From Vibrio porteresiae DSM 19223 (GTDB lineage Bacteria > Pseudomonadota > Gammaproteobacteria > Enterobacterales > Vibrionaceae): a stretch of DNA of 64,000 bases. Made by a program: the position numbers and the translations under genes. Location: the NCBI RefSeq assembly GCF_024347055.1, contig NZ_AP024895.1:3472001-3536000 (forward strand), given 5' to 3'. Position 1 is the stretch's first letter, and every line of letters begins with the position of its first letter. Positions 54,700 to 62,410 of the stretch are shown here, one piece after another. The notes below the pieces were generated by a model. The model ran no database searches. It was given only the letters and a program-made list of their open reading frames with translations, and was not told the origin of the DNA.

Positions 54700-55117
54700 A
54701 ATCTATTTGCTGTCCAATTGAGATAATCTGTTAGTCGTTAAGGATGCCACGACTGTCGATTCGTTTCTACGTTAGGACATATTAGAGTACGAATATTCCG
54801 TTGTTCAATTATTCCACGATCCCGCCATCTCTTGTGGATAACTCTGTTCATATATTTTATCCACCGGTTATCAAACGCCAATAAACAGAGATGTGATAAA
54901 AAATAACTATATGAATTATAATAATTTTTTAATTGATCGATCTTTTTATTCCCGATCGATCATCAATTTGCATTTGTGGACAAGATTATGGCGAAACTTT
55001 TCTAAGCTCTGGGATCATGATCGGATCTTATTGCAGAAACTTTCAGCAATTCTCTCAAATAAAGAGATGAAAAAGGCACGACGGGATAAATAGGTAGGAA
55101 AAATAGGAAGAGCTGAA
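54700..55117. promoter_or_regulatory. polA upstream region with DnaA boxes and GATC cluster
   Basis: DnaA boxes: TGTGGATAA at 54833-54841 (perfect), TTATCCACC at 54857-54865 (8 of 9) and TGTGGACAA at 54975-54983 (8 of 9). Between and after them is a very AT-rich tract (54897-54934). Seven GATC sites start at 54935, 54939, 54954, 54958, 55013, 55019 and 55024. TGATCGATC and GATCGATCA form an inverted repeat at 54934-54962. The polA promoter must also be in this region. Confidence 0.7.
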
Positions 55118-55119
55118 AT

Positions 55120-55328
55120 AAAAAAAGCGACATCATAAGATGTCGCCTAGCGATACAGGTTGAAGCCAATTTAGAACCAGCCCCACCATAAAGCCTAAAT
55201 TACACTGGAAGCAATGTGAGCAATGTCGTGTCAAAAAGAACTCTTGCACTTCTTTCTCGCTTACCGCTTAAGACCAATACAGTTCGTAATTGGTAACCGT
55301 TTAAGAAAGAGCGTCATTCCCTAAGACA
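55120..55328 (-). ncRNA. ryhB: RyhB iron-responsive small RNA
   Basis: Contains on the minus strand the RyhB pairing core, CACGACATTGCTCACATTGC, continuing TTCCAGTG (plus-strand 55203-55230), the same as in E. coli. The 3' end is a terminator, GCGACATC/GATGTCGC plus seven U. The promoter TTGACT-16-TATTAT predicts a start near 55328, giving about 209 bases, the long form known in Vibrio rather than the 90-base enteric form. It lowers mRNAs of iron-using proteins when iron is scarce. It lies between hemB and polA. Confidence 0.93.
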
Positions 55329-55331
55329 TGG

Positions 55332-55389
55332 TTAATAATAATTATTCTCATTTAATAGTCAATATTTAAATGAGAAAAAATCTCATTTA
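55332..55389 (-). promoter_or_regulatory. ryhB promoter with Fur-like sites
   Basis: The -35 TTGACT is at 55357-55362 and the -10 TATTAT at 55335-55340 (minus strand). AATAATAATTATTCTCATT overlaps the -10 and matches 12 of 19 Fur-box positions. TCTCATTTA occurs at 55346-55354 and 55381-55389, with its inverse TAAATGAGA at 55367-55375, suggesting several Fur dimers. Confidence 0.75.
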
Positions 55390-55410
55390 TTTTTTTATCG
55401 TGCGACAAAA

Positions 55411-55424
55411 GAGATCTAGATCTC
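55411..55424. repeat. perfect 14-bp palindrome
   Basis: GAGATCTAGATCTC lies between the hemB terminator and the ryhB promoter. It may be an operator; no known match. Confidence 0.6.
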
Positions 55425-55436
55425 AATTCAGCAGCC

Positions 55437-55468
55437 AATAAAAAAGGGTTAACTCAAGTTAACCCTTT
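55437..55468 (-). terminator. terminator of hemB
   Basis: AAAGGGTTAAC and GTTAACCCTTT pair around a four-base loop, followed by U residues on the minus strand, 25 bases after the hemB stop. Confidence 0.88.
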
Positions 55469-55492
55469 CCGAACCATTTACTGCTTATTACT

Positions 55493-56536
55493 TTATTTTT
55501 TACGTAAATACTGTGCTTTTTCAGCATGTTCTTCAGCGAGCCATTCTGCTACATCTTTTGCAAAATAGGTCAAAATCCCATCGGCACCTGCGCGTTTAAA
55601 ACAAATCAACGATTCCAACACCGTTTCTTTCTCTTTTAACCAACCGTTCATGATGGCCGCTTTGTGCATCGCATACTCACCAGACACTTGGTAAGCAAAC
55701 GTCGGTACTTGCAACTCAGTTTTCACACGACGAACTACGTCCAAATATGGCATACCTGGTTTCACCATCACCATATCTGCCCCTTCATTGATGTCCATTG
55801 CTACTTCATGCAAGGCTTCATCACTGTTAGCCGGATCCATCTGGTAGTTTTTCTTATCTGCCCCTTTTAGGTTGCCTGCCGAACCAACTGCATCACGGAA
55901 AGGACCATAGTAGCAAGAAGCGTATTTCGCAGAATAAGCCATGATTTGAGTATAAATATGACCCGCTTCTTCTAGCGCTTCGCGAATTTTACCAATTCGT
56001 CCATCCATCATATCGGATGGAGCAACAACATCCGCGCCCGCTGCAGCATGAGACAGCGCTTGTTTGATCAGTACTTCAGTGGTTTCTTCATTAAGTACAT
56101 AACCCGTCTCATCGATGATGCCATCCTGACCATGAGTCGTGTAAGGGTCAAGAGCAACGTCAGTGATAACCCCCATTTGAGGAACATGTGCTTTAAGCTC
56201 ACGCACGGCACGTTGTACCAAACCTTCAGGGTTGTAAGCTTCTGCCGCATCCAGTGATTTGCCATCTTGATTCACTACAGGGAACAGCGCCAACGCTGGC
56301 ACACCTAAGTTTGCCAAATATTGAGCTTCTTCAATGAGTAAATCGATAGAAAGACGTTCAATACCAGGCATAGAATCTACTTTCTCACGGCGACCAGTCC
56401 CCATCAGTACAAAGACTGGGTAGATTAAATCGCCTACTGATAATGTGTTTTCAGCGACTAAACGACGACTAAAATCGTGTTTACGAATGCGGCGTAGACG
56501 ACGACCTGGGAATTGACCTTGAATGGATACGGACAC
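55493..56536 (-). CDS. hemB: porphobilinogen synthase HemB
   Basis: Condenses two 5-aminolevulinates to porphobilinogen. It has 347 residues from a GTG at 56536, seven bases after AAGGAGAG; the longer open frame upstream has no family likeness. Catalytic Lys residues are in MAYSAKYAS and MVKPGMPYLD. The usual Cys-rich zinc site is replaced by DVALDPYTTHGQDG, so the enzyme is of the magnesium-type class. Divergent from tatD. Confidence 0.95.
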   Translation of the reverse strand: MSVSIQGQFPGRRLRRIRKHDFSRRLVAENTLSVGDLIYPVFVLMGTGRREKVDSMPGIERLSIDLLIEEAQYLANLGVPALALFPVVNQDGKSLDAAEAYNPEGLVQRAVRELKAHVPQMGVITDVALDPYTTHGQDGIIDETGYVLNEETTEVLIKQALSHAAAGADVVAPSDMMDGRIGKIREALEEAGHIYTQIMAYSAKYASCYYGPFRDAVGSAGNLKGADKKNYQMDPANSDEALHEVAMDINEGADMVMVKPGMPYLDVVRRVKTELQVPTFAYQVSGEYAMHKAAIMNGWLKEKETVLESLICFKRAGADGILTYFAKDVAEWLAEEHAEKAQYLRKK

Positions 56537-56729
56537 TTTACTCTCCTTATTTTTGGCATCGCCTGTACTTACGAACGCAGGCAATGGTTGAGCTATCTTG
56601 GGAAGTGCTGGCGAAATGATATCACTCTCGAATATCAGCGCTAGGTCTAGGGGAAAATAATTCCCTCCATGATTGTCCGGGCTCATTGACGTATACTAGC
56701 CACGCCCATAGTAACTTTGAGATGAGACC

Positions 56730-57491
56730 ATGATTGATACTCACGCCCACATTTATGCGACTGAATTTGATGCTGACCGAGATGAGGTCGTCAAGCGCGC
56801 TCTAGAGCAAGGAGTAGAACAAATTCTGCTACCGAATATCAATTTGGAATCCATCGAGCCGATGCTCGCAACCGAAGCGGCCTACCCTAACGTCTGTCGT
56901 TCGATGATGGGATTACACCCTACCGACGTTAACGCCGATTTTGAAACCACATTAGCCACCATGTACGGCTGGTTTGATCGCCATCCTTTTATTGCCGTGG
57001 GTGAAATTGGTATCGATTTATACTGGGACAAAACATTTAAGCACGAACAAGAAATCGCTTTCATTACCCAACTGCGTTGGGCTAAAGAAAAACAGCTGCC
57101 AGTGGTCATTCATACTCGTGATTCGATGGAAGAGACCATTACCCTATTGGCCAAAGAGCAAGATGGTACGCTTCAGGGCGTGTTCCACTGTTTTGGTGGA
57201 TCGGTCGAAGAAGCACAGCGTATCAATGAGCTTGGTTTCCATTTAGGTTTAGGTGGCGTATCAACCTTTAAAAATGGTGGAATGGATAAAGTGATTCCAC
57301 ACCTAGATATGAATTACGTAATTTTGGAGACAGATTGCCCTTACCTGGCACCCGTGCCTCATCGTGGTAAACGCAATGAGCCGGCTTACACCAAATTGGT
57401 ACTAGAACGAATTGCAGACCTCACCATGTCAAATGTTTGTCAGGTCGACAAAATCACGACGAATAATGCTAAGGAATTGTTTAGGTTATAG
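56730..57491 (+). CDS. tatD: TatD-family metal-dependent DNase
   Basis: A 253-residue TIM-barrel hydrolase with magnesium-dependent nuclease activity. Metal ligands are in MIDTHAHI, GEIGIDLYWD, VVIHTRDSM, VFHCFGG and ETDCPYLAP. The sequence is closer to TatD than to YcfH or YjjV, judging by GRKNEPAY-type motif HRGKRNEPAYT. It is separated from tatABC here and reads toward them, whereas in E. coli it follows tatC. Confidence 0.9.
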   Translation: MIDTHAHIYATEFDADRDEVVKRALEQGVEQILLPNINLESIEPMLATEAAYPNVCRSMMGLHPTDVNADFETTLATMYGWFDRHPFIAVGEIGIDLYWDKTFKHEQEIAFITQLRWAKEKQLPVVIHTRDSMEETITLLAKEQDGTLQGVFHCFGGSVEEAQRINELGFHLGLGGVSTFKNGGMDKVIPHLDMNYVILETDCPYLAPVPHRGKRNEPAYTKLVLERIADLTMSNVCQVDKITTNNAKELFRL

Positions 57492-57602
57492 TTACAGTTC
57501 TATAGATAAATTCCGATAAAAATTACTGTGAACTAGATCATATTATTGACGATATATAACATATACCATTCTCGGTATTATTATCAAAAAAATATATACG
57601 TC

Positions 57603-57761
57603 ATGGCTAATCAAACAACTCTAGACAGTGCTCAGCACCGAACCAAGTGTGATCATAAAAATCACCTCCAACGACAACATCGTTCCCTGTGGCAAAAGTT
57701 AACAGGTATCAAAGAGGTGTATATCTGCCGCCAATGTGGCGAGAAGGTGATCGTCAAATAG
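57603..57761 (+). CDS. small Cys/His protein, zinc-ribbon-like
   Basis: A 52-residue basic protein I do not recognise by name. It has a CDHKNH motif near residue 16 and a C-terminal ICRQCGEKVIVK with a CxxC knuckle, so one zinc could be bound by Cys-His-Cys-Cys. The central RQHRSLWQKLTGIKEVY is basic and could contact nucleic acid. The ATG at 57603 lacks a clear binding site. It is followed by a good terminator, so it may form a unit with tatD (111-base gap). Confidence 0.68.
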   Translation: MANQTTLDSAQHRTKCDHKNHLQRQHRSLWQKLTGIKEVYICRQCGEKVIVK

Positions 57762-57798
57762 GCTTACCTATTCTCAGTTCTTCTGAGTAAATGACTTA

Positions 57799-57834
57799 AA
57801 AAAGAAGCGACCTATTGGTCGCTTCTTCATTTTT
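57799..57834. terminator. bidirectional terminator before tatC
   Basis: AAGAAGCGACC and GGTCGCTTCTT pair around TATT between convergent genes. Confidence 0.88.
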
Positions 57835-58594
57835 ATTCCTGCGTATCCGCATCATCATCTGCTGTTTCAGATCGCTCATAGAATTTCGCGAAGAACATCC
57901 CTACTTCAAACAGGATACACATAGGCACCGCAAGTAGGGTCTGAGAAATCATATCGGGTGGCGTTAGCAACATACCTACGACAAACGCGCCAACAATGAT
58001 GTAAGGGCGTTTTTCTTTAAGGCTCTTAACATCTGTCGCTCCGGTCCAACAAAGCAAGATAATCGCTACGGGTACTTCGAATGCGATACCAAACGCCATA
58101 AAGAGCGCCAATACAAAATCAAGATAGCTGGTGATATCGGTCATGTACTCCACACCGCCTAAAGAGATGGCAGTGAAAAACCCAAATACCAGTGGGAATA
58201 CAACGAAATACGCAAATGACACGCCGATGTAAAACAATACCGAGCTTGAAATAAGCAATGGAAAAATTAAGCGCCGCTCATGCTTATACAGGCCTGGTGC
58301 TACGAACGCCCATACTTGATAAAGGATATAGGGTACCGAAAGGAATACCGCTGCGATTAACGTTAATTTAAGCGGTGTGAAGAATGGCGATGCAACATCC
58401 GTTGCGATCATGCTCGCGCCATGAGGTAATTTATCGACCAATGGCTTAGAGACAAATTCGTAAATGTTGCTTGAGAAATACACCAAAGCCAAAAAGACAA
58501 CGATCACCGCAGCAATGCTTCGTAAAATACGATCACGAAGCTCAAGTAGATGAGCAATCAGCGGTTGGCTTTGCTCTTGTTCAGCTGATGACAT
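57833..58594 (-). CDS. tatC: Tat translocase subunit TatC
   Basis: Six-helix membrane core that receives twin-arginine signal peptides. The 253-residue protein has HLLELRDRILRS at the N-terminus, the first periplasmic loop with FVAPGLYKHERR and the conserved Glu in AFEVPVAIILL. An acidic tail ends the protein. It is separated from tatB by 61 bases containing a hairpin. The binding site is GGGG, five bases before the ATG. Confidence 0.96.
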   Translation of the reverse strand: MSSAEQEQSQPLIAHLLELRDRILRSIAAVIVVFLALVYFSSNIYEFVSKPLVDKLPHGASMIATDVASPFFTPLKLTLIAAVFLSVPYILYQVWAFVAPGLYKHERRLIFPLLISSSVLFYIGVSFAYFVVFPLVFGFFTAISLGGVEYMTDITSYLDFVLALFMAFGIAFEVPVAIILLCWTGATDVKSLKEKRPYIIVGAFVVGMLLTPPDMISQTLLAVPMCILFEVGMFFAKFYERSETADDDADTQE

Positions 58595-58607
58595 TAAAAC
58601 CCCATGG

Positions 58608-58636
58608 TTAGCGGATCAAAAAGAGTTACCTCCACG
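58608..58636 (-). terminator. hairpin inside the tat operon, between tatB and tatC
   Basis: On the minus strand AAAGAGTTACC and GGTAACTCTTT pair around GTGGA and run into TT, resembling a leaky terminator. Confidence 0.6.
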
Positions 58637-58655
58637 GTAACTCTTTATCTAGAAA

Positions 58656-59042
58656 TTAGTCGGCTTTATTGGTCACTTTTTCAGAGGTAGAAGATTGGGA
58701 TTGCACTTTAATCTCCTCTGATTGAGATGACTTTTCCGGCTGTGCTTCTGTTGCAAAAGGGTGCTGTACTTCTTGAGCGACTTTTTTCAGCTCATCAACA
58801 CTCTTTTGTACGTCGGGAGAAAGATCTTTCATCCCCATTTTTTCAGCTTTACGTAGGTTCTCTTGTAACTCTTGAATCTTTAACTCTTGAGACAATTCAT
58901 CCTTAACGTTATTCGCCATACTCTTCGCTGCCGCAATAAATTTTGCGACAGAGCGAATGGCATGAGGTAAACGTTCAGGACCGAGAACAACCAGAGCAAC
59001 AACGGAGATTAATACCAGTTCCCAAAAACCGATATCAAACAC
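58656..59042 (-). CDS. tatB: Tat translocase subunit TatB
   Basis: Single-pass protein forming the signal-peptide receptor with TatC. The 128-residue protein has MFDIGFWELVLISVVALVVL with the conserved Glu at residue 8, the hinge GPERLP, an amphipathic helix, and a Ser/Gln-rich tail. It starts 3 bases after tatA. Confidence 0.95.
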   Translation of the reverse strand: MFDIGFWELVLISVVALVVLGPERLPHAIRSVAKFIAAAKSMANNVKDELSQELKIQELQENLRKAEKMGMKDLSPDVQKSVDELKKVAQEVQHPFATEAQPEKSSQSEEIKVQSQSSTSEKVTNKAD

Positions 59043-59045
59043 GAT

Positions 59046-59294
59046 TTAGGCCTGCTCTTTGTCTTTTTTAACGTCAGCAGTCGTCTTTTGCGCACTGTTC
59101 TGCTGTTCAATGTTTTTGGTTTCAAAATCAGCGTCTTTATTCGCAGCAGAGTTTTCTTCATCTGCCATTGCCTTTTTGAAGCCCTTTACTGCACTACCTA
59201 AATCAGTGCCAATTCCACGTAGTTTCTTTGTACCAAAGAGCAAAACGACGATGACAGCAATAATAAGAAGTTGCCAAATACTGATTCCACCCAT
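59046..59294 (-). CDS. tatA: Tat translocase subunit TatA
   Basis: Pore-forming or membrane-thinning subunit of the twin-arginine system. It has 82 residues from the ATG at 59294, eight bases after GAGG. It shows MGGISIWQLLIIAVIVVLLF, then FGTKKLRGIGTDLGSAVKGF, the hinge and amphipathic helix of TatA. Confidence 0.95.
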   Translation of the reverse strand: MGGISIWQLLIIAVIVVLLFGTKKLRGIGTDLGSAVKGFKKAMADEENSAANKDADFETKNIEQQNSAQKTTADVKKDKEQA

Positions 59295-59336
59295 TTTCAA
59301 TACCTCGGGTTATTAATGAACTGGTTAACATCGAGT

Positions 59337-60971
59337 TTAGCGGCGATAAGTGCGCCAGCTTAACAACCAAAATAGGACACCGGCAATACCGCTGCCAAGT
59401 GAGACCTGCTCTAAATGACTGGTGAACAATATCGCTGAACAGACGACTAATGTGGCACCAATGCCAAATAAAAACTTACCTGTGGCATGCTGCCGTTTAC
59501 TGTCACGATACCCTTGATAAAGCTGATCCATTCTCTGGTTCAAGACCTTACCTTGCTTGAGGCTATCATAAAGTAACTCTGGTAGCTCAGGTAATTTTTC
59601 CACCCAATACGGAGCCCGCTCTTTAAACGCATGCCAAACCGCGTGCGGTCCAATTTGCTGCTTCATCCACTGTTCAAGGAATGGCTTAGCCGTATCCCAC
59701 AAATCAAGTTGTGGGTATAACTGACGTCCCAAGCCTTCCACATAGAGCAACGTTTTCTGCAGCAAGACCAACTGCGGCTGCACTTCCATATTGAAGCGAC
59801 GCGCCGTATTAAATAAGTTTAGCAACACATGCCCAAACGAGATTTCACATAATGGCTTGGCGAAAATCGGTTCACACACAATACGAATCGCGACTTCAAA
59901 CTCATCGACGTTGGTATCGTAAGGAACCCAGCCAGAATCCACATGCAATTGCGCCACTTTGCGGTAATCACGATTGAAAAACGCCAGGAAGTTTTCTGCT
60001 AAATAGCGCTTATCTTCGTTATTGAGTGTGCCCACGATTCCGCAGTCTAAACCAATCCATTGAGGGTTCTCGGGATGGGTTGGATTAACAAAAACGTTCC
60101 CCGGATGCATGTCTGCATGGAAGAAACTATCACGAAATACTTGCGTAAAAAAGACACTTACACCGCGCTCTGCAAGGAGCTTCATATCTGTACCATTAGC
60201 TACAAGTGCTTCGATATCAGATACTTGAATACCATAGATACGTTCCGATACCATTAAGCTTTCATTACTGAAATCTGACAGTACTTGTGGAACATAGAGT
60301 TCTTCGCTGTTTTCGAAATTTCGGCGTAGCTGAATAGCATTAGCGGCCTCTCGGCGCAGGTCCAATTCACCAATTAATGTTTTTTCGTATTCGCGTACTA
60401 CTTCAACTGGTTTTAAACGACGAGCTTCAGGCACAGACTTAGCCACAATGCGCGCTAAGCGATACATGAGCTTCAAATCCGCATCAATGACAGGGCGAAT
60501 ATCAGGACGAATCACTTTCAGTACCACTTCTTGCTGCGTCTCTTTTACGCGCGCAGTGTGTACTTGGGCAATCGAAGCAGAAGCGAGCGGCTTAATATCG
60601 AAATCATCAAACCAGTTTTCGACAGGACCACCGAGTTCTTCTTCAATTCTTTGTTTCGCTAGTTGTCCATCAAACGGCGACACTTTATCTTGCAATAAAG
60701 CGAGCTGATCTGCGATATGAGGAGGAAAGAGATCACGACGAGTTGACATCATCTGACCGAACTTGATCCACACCGGACCAAGCTCTTGTAGAGCCAGTCT
60801 CAGACGTTCACCAAGCGGTTTCTCTGGGTACTTATTACGAATCCAAAACAGAGTTTTACGCGCCAATAATGGCGCTTTGGTCAATTGATGATGAGGAAGC
60901 AGTTCATCAATACCGTATTCGAGTTGCACTTTAATGATGCGGTAAAGACGTTTGATTTCCGAAGGGGTCAT
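59337..60971 (-). CDS. ubiB: ubiquinone biosynthesis kinase-like protein UbiB
   Basis: Atypical kinase/ATPase of the ABC1/ADCK family needed for ubiquinone synthesis. The 544-residue protein has the KxGQ motif (WIKFGQMMSTRRDLFP), the Ala-rich loop ASIAQVHTA, FFHADMHPGN and GLDCGIVG as kinase-like motifs, and two C-terminal membrane helices. It overlaps ubiJ by four bases. Confidence 0.95.
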   Translation of the reverse strand: MTPSEIKRLYRIIKVQLEYGIDELLPHHQLTKAPLLARKTLFWIRNKYPEKPLGERLRLALQELGPVWIKFGQMMSTRRDLFPPHIADQLALLQDKVSPFDGQLAKQRIEEELGGPVENWFDDFDIKPLASASIAQVHTARVKETQQEVVLKVIRPDIRPVIDADLKLMYRLARIVAKSVPEARRLKPVEVVREYEKTLIGELDLRREAANAIQLRRNFENSEELYVPQVLSDFSNESLMVSERIYGIQVSDIEALVANGTDMKLLAERGVSVFFTQVFRDSFFHADMHPGNVFVNPTHPENPQWIGLDCGIVGTLNNEDKRYLAENFLAFFNRDYRKVAQLHVDSGWVPYDTNVDEFEVAIRIVCEPIFAKPLCEISFGHVLLNLFNTARRFNMEVQPQLVLLQKTLLYVEGLGRQLYPQLDLWDTAKPFLEQWMKQQIGPHAVWHAFKERAPYWVEKLPELPELLYDSLKQGKVLNQRMDQLYQGYRDSKRQHATGKFLFGIGATLVVCSAILFTSHLEQVSLGSGIAGVLFWLLSWRTYRR

Positions 60972-61573
60972 ACTCTTTCCAATAGTTTCTGTAGCTGTGC
61001 ATCCAATCGAGCAGCTTGGCTTTTTACTTCATCCACTTGATCGCAAAAATCCGCGATTTCCAAGGGAGCTGGAGCGATTCGCCACTCTTCAGTCAGCACT
61101 TGTCCAAAGTGACTTTGATGACGTGACCAACGTTCATGGAGAAAGCCCGTCACCTCTTTAACACCTTGTACAACGGTATGCGCAACTACATCACCAGTCA
61201 CGCGAGACAGCCATTCTTCCACATTGGGCTTACTGTCTGTCATTAACTGAGCGAATTTTTGAGCCAGTTGGATATCTCCTTCCAGCACTAACTTATCCTG
61301 TTTAATCAAACGAGTAATATTCGATTGTTCACGCAGCTCAGATAATACCGCTAAGTGCAATGAAAGATAACAATCCGGCTGACCTTCATAATGAGCCAAC
61401 ACATCCACCTGCTGACTAAAGACAAAGGTTAATGTTTTATTGAGCTCTTTAAGATGCAACTGGATGACTCGTCCTTTTAAACGAGCCAAACGACGCACTA
61501 AATCAGGATTATCTTGAATCAGCGTATTTAAAGTTGTCTCGATGACCGCAGTCACCAGAGGTTCAAACGGCAT
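60968..61573 (-). CDS. ubiJ: ubiquinone biosynthesis accessory factor UbiJ
   Basis: A 201-residue SCP2-domain protein that binds ubiquinone intermediates and scaffolds the soluble Ubi complex. The SCP2-like domain (about 15-115) includes GRVIQLHLKELNKTLTFVF, and a C-terminal coiled coil (DFCDQVDEVKSQAARLDAQL) should pair with UbiK. It lies between ubiE and ubiB, as usual. Confidence 0.92.
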   Translation of the reverse strand: MPFEPLVTAVIETTLNTLIQDNPDLVRRLARLKGRVIQLHLKELNKTLTFVFSQQVDVLAHYEGQPDCYLSLHLAVLSELREQSNITRLIKQDKLVLEGDIQLAQKFAQLMTDSKPNVEEWLSRVTGDVVAHTVVQGVKEVTGFLHERWSRHQSHFGQVLTEEWRIAPAPLEIADFCDQVDEVKSQAARLDAQLQKLLERV

Positions 61574-61582
61574 AATACGACC

Positions 61583-62362
61583 TTAGAATTTATAACCACG
61601 GTGAAGCGCAACAATGCCACCGGTCAGGTTGAAATATTGAGCCTGTTCAAAACCAGCCTCTTCCATCATCCCTTTCAGTGTTTCTTGGTCTGGGTGCATA
61701 CGAATCGATTCTGCTAAGTAGCGGTAACTTTCGGCGTCGCCAGCAATCAATTGGCCCATACGAGGCAAGATATGGAAAGAGTAGGAATCGTAAATTTTTG
61801 ACAGTGGCTCAATGATCGGTTTTGAAAACTCCAGAATCAACAAACGGCCACCTGGCTTAAGCACGCGAAACATTGAGCGAATCGCTTTGTCTTTGTCGGT
61901 TACGTTACGCAGACAGAAACTGATAGTAATACAGTCGAAGTAGTTATCAGGGAATGGCAACTCTTCCGCGTTTGCTTGCACGTAATGCACATTACCCACA
62001 ATGCCATGATCGCGCAGTTTATCGCGGCCCACATTCAGCATAGAGTTGTTGATATCAGCCAAAACGACATGACCTTCTTCTCCCACAATGCGAGAGAACT
62101 TAGCCGTTAAGTCACCAGTACCGCCACCAAGATCGAGGATACGTTGACCAGGGCGCGCACCAGCACAGTCAATAGTGAAACGCTTCCATAAGCGGTGAAT
62201 ACCACCTGACATCAAGTCATTCATAATGTCGTATTTTGTGGCTACTGAGGTGAAAACCTGAGCGACTTTGCCTGCTTTTTCTGATTTTTTAACGGTCTTA
62301 AAACCAAAGTGTGTGGTTTCTTGAGCTTCTTCTGTATTCGATTGTACGCTGATATCCGTCAT
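61583..62362 (-). CDS. ubiE: ubiquinone/menaquinone C-methyltransferase UbiE
   Basis: SAM-dependent methyltransferase of ubiquinone and menaquinone synthesis. The 259-residue protein has the signatures YDIMNDLMSGGIHRLWK and RVLKPGGRLLILEFSKP and the SAM loop LDLGGGTGDLT. First of ubiE-J-B, 9 bases before ubiJ. Confidence 0.96.
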   Translation of the reverse strand: MTDISVQSNTEEAQETTHFGFKTVKKSEKAGKVAQVFTSVATKYDIMNDLMSGGIHRLWKRFTIDCAGARPGQRILDLGGGTGDLTAKFSRIVGEEGHVVLADINNSMLNVGRDKLRDHGIVGNVHYVQANAEELPFPDNYFDCITISFCLRNVTDKDKAIRSMFRVLKPGGRLLILEFSKPIIEPLSKIYDSYSFHILPRMGQLIAGDAESYRYLAESIRMHPDQETLKGMMEEAGFEQAQYFNLTGGIVALHRGYKF

Positions 62363-62410
62363 TCTCTATCCTCTTAGGCCACGCCTAACTACCAAACTGC
62401 GACTGGGGGA

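Noticed and set aside
54893..55093. Plus-strand open frame of 66 codons across the DnaA/GATC cluster
   Set aside because: No Shine-Dalgarno sequence, odd composition, and its bases are better explained by the GATC repeats and AT-rich tract.
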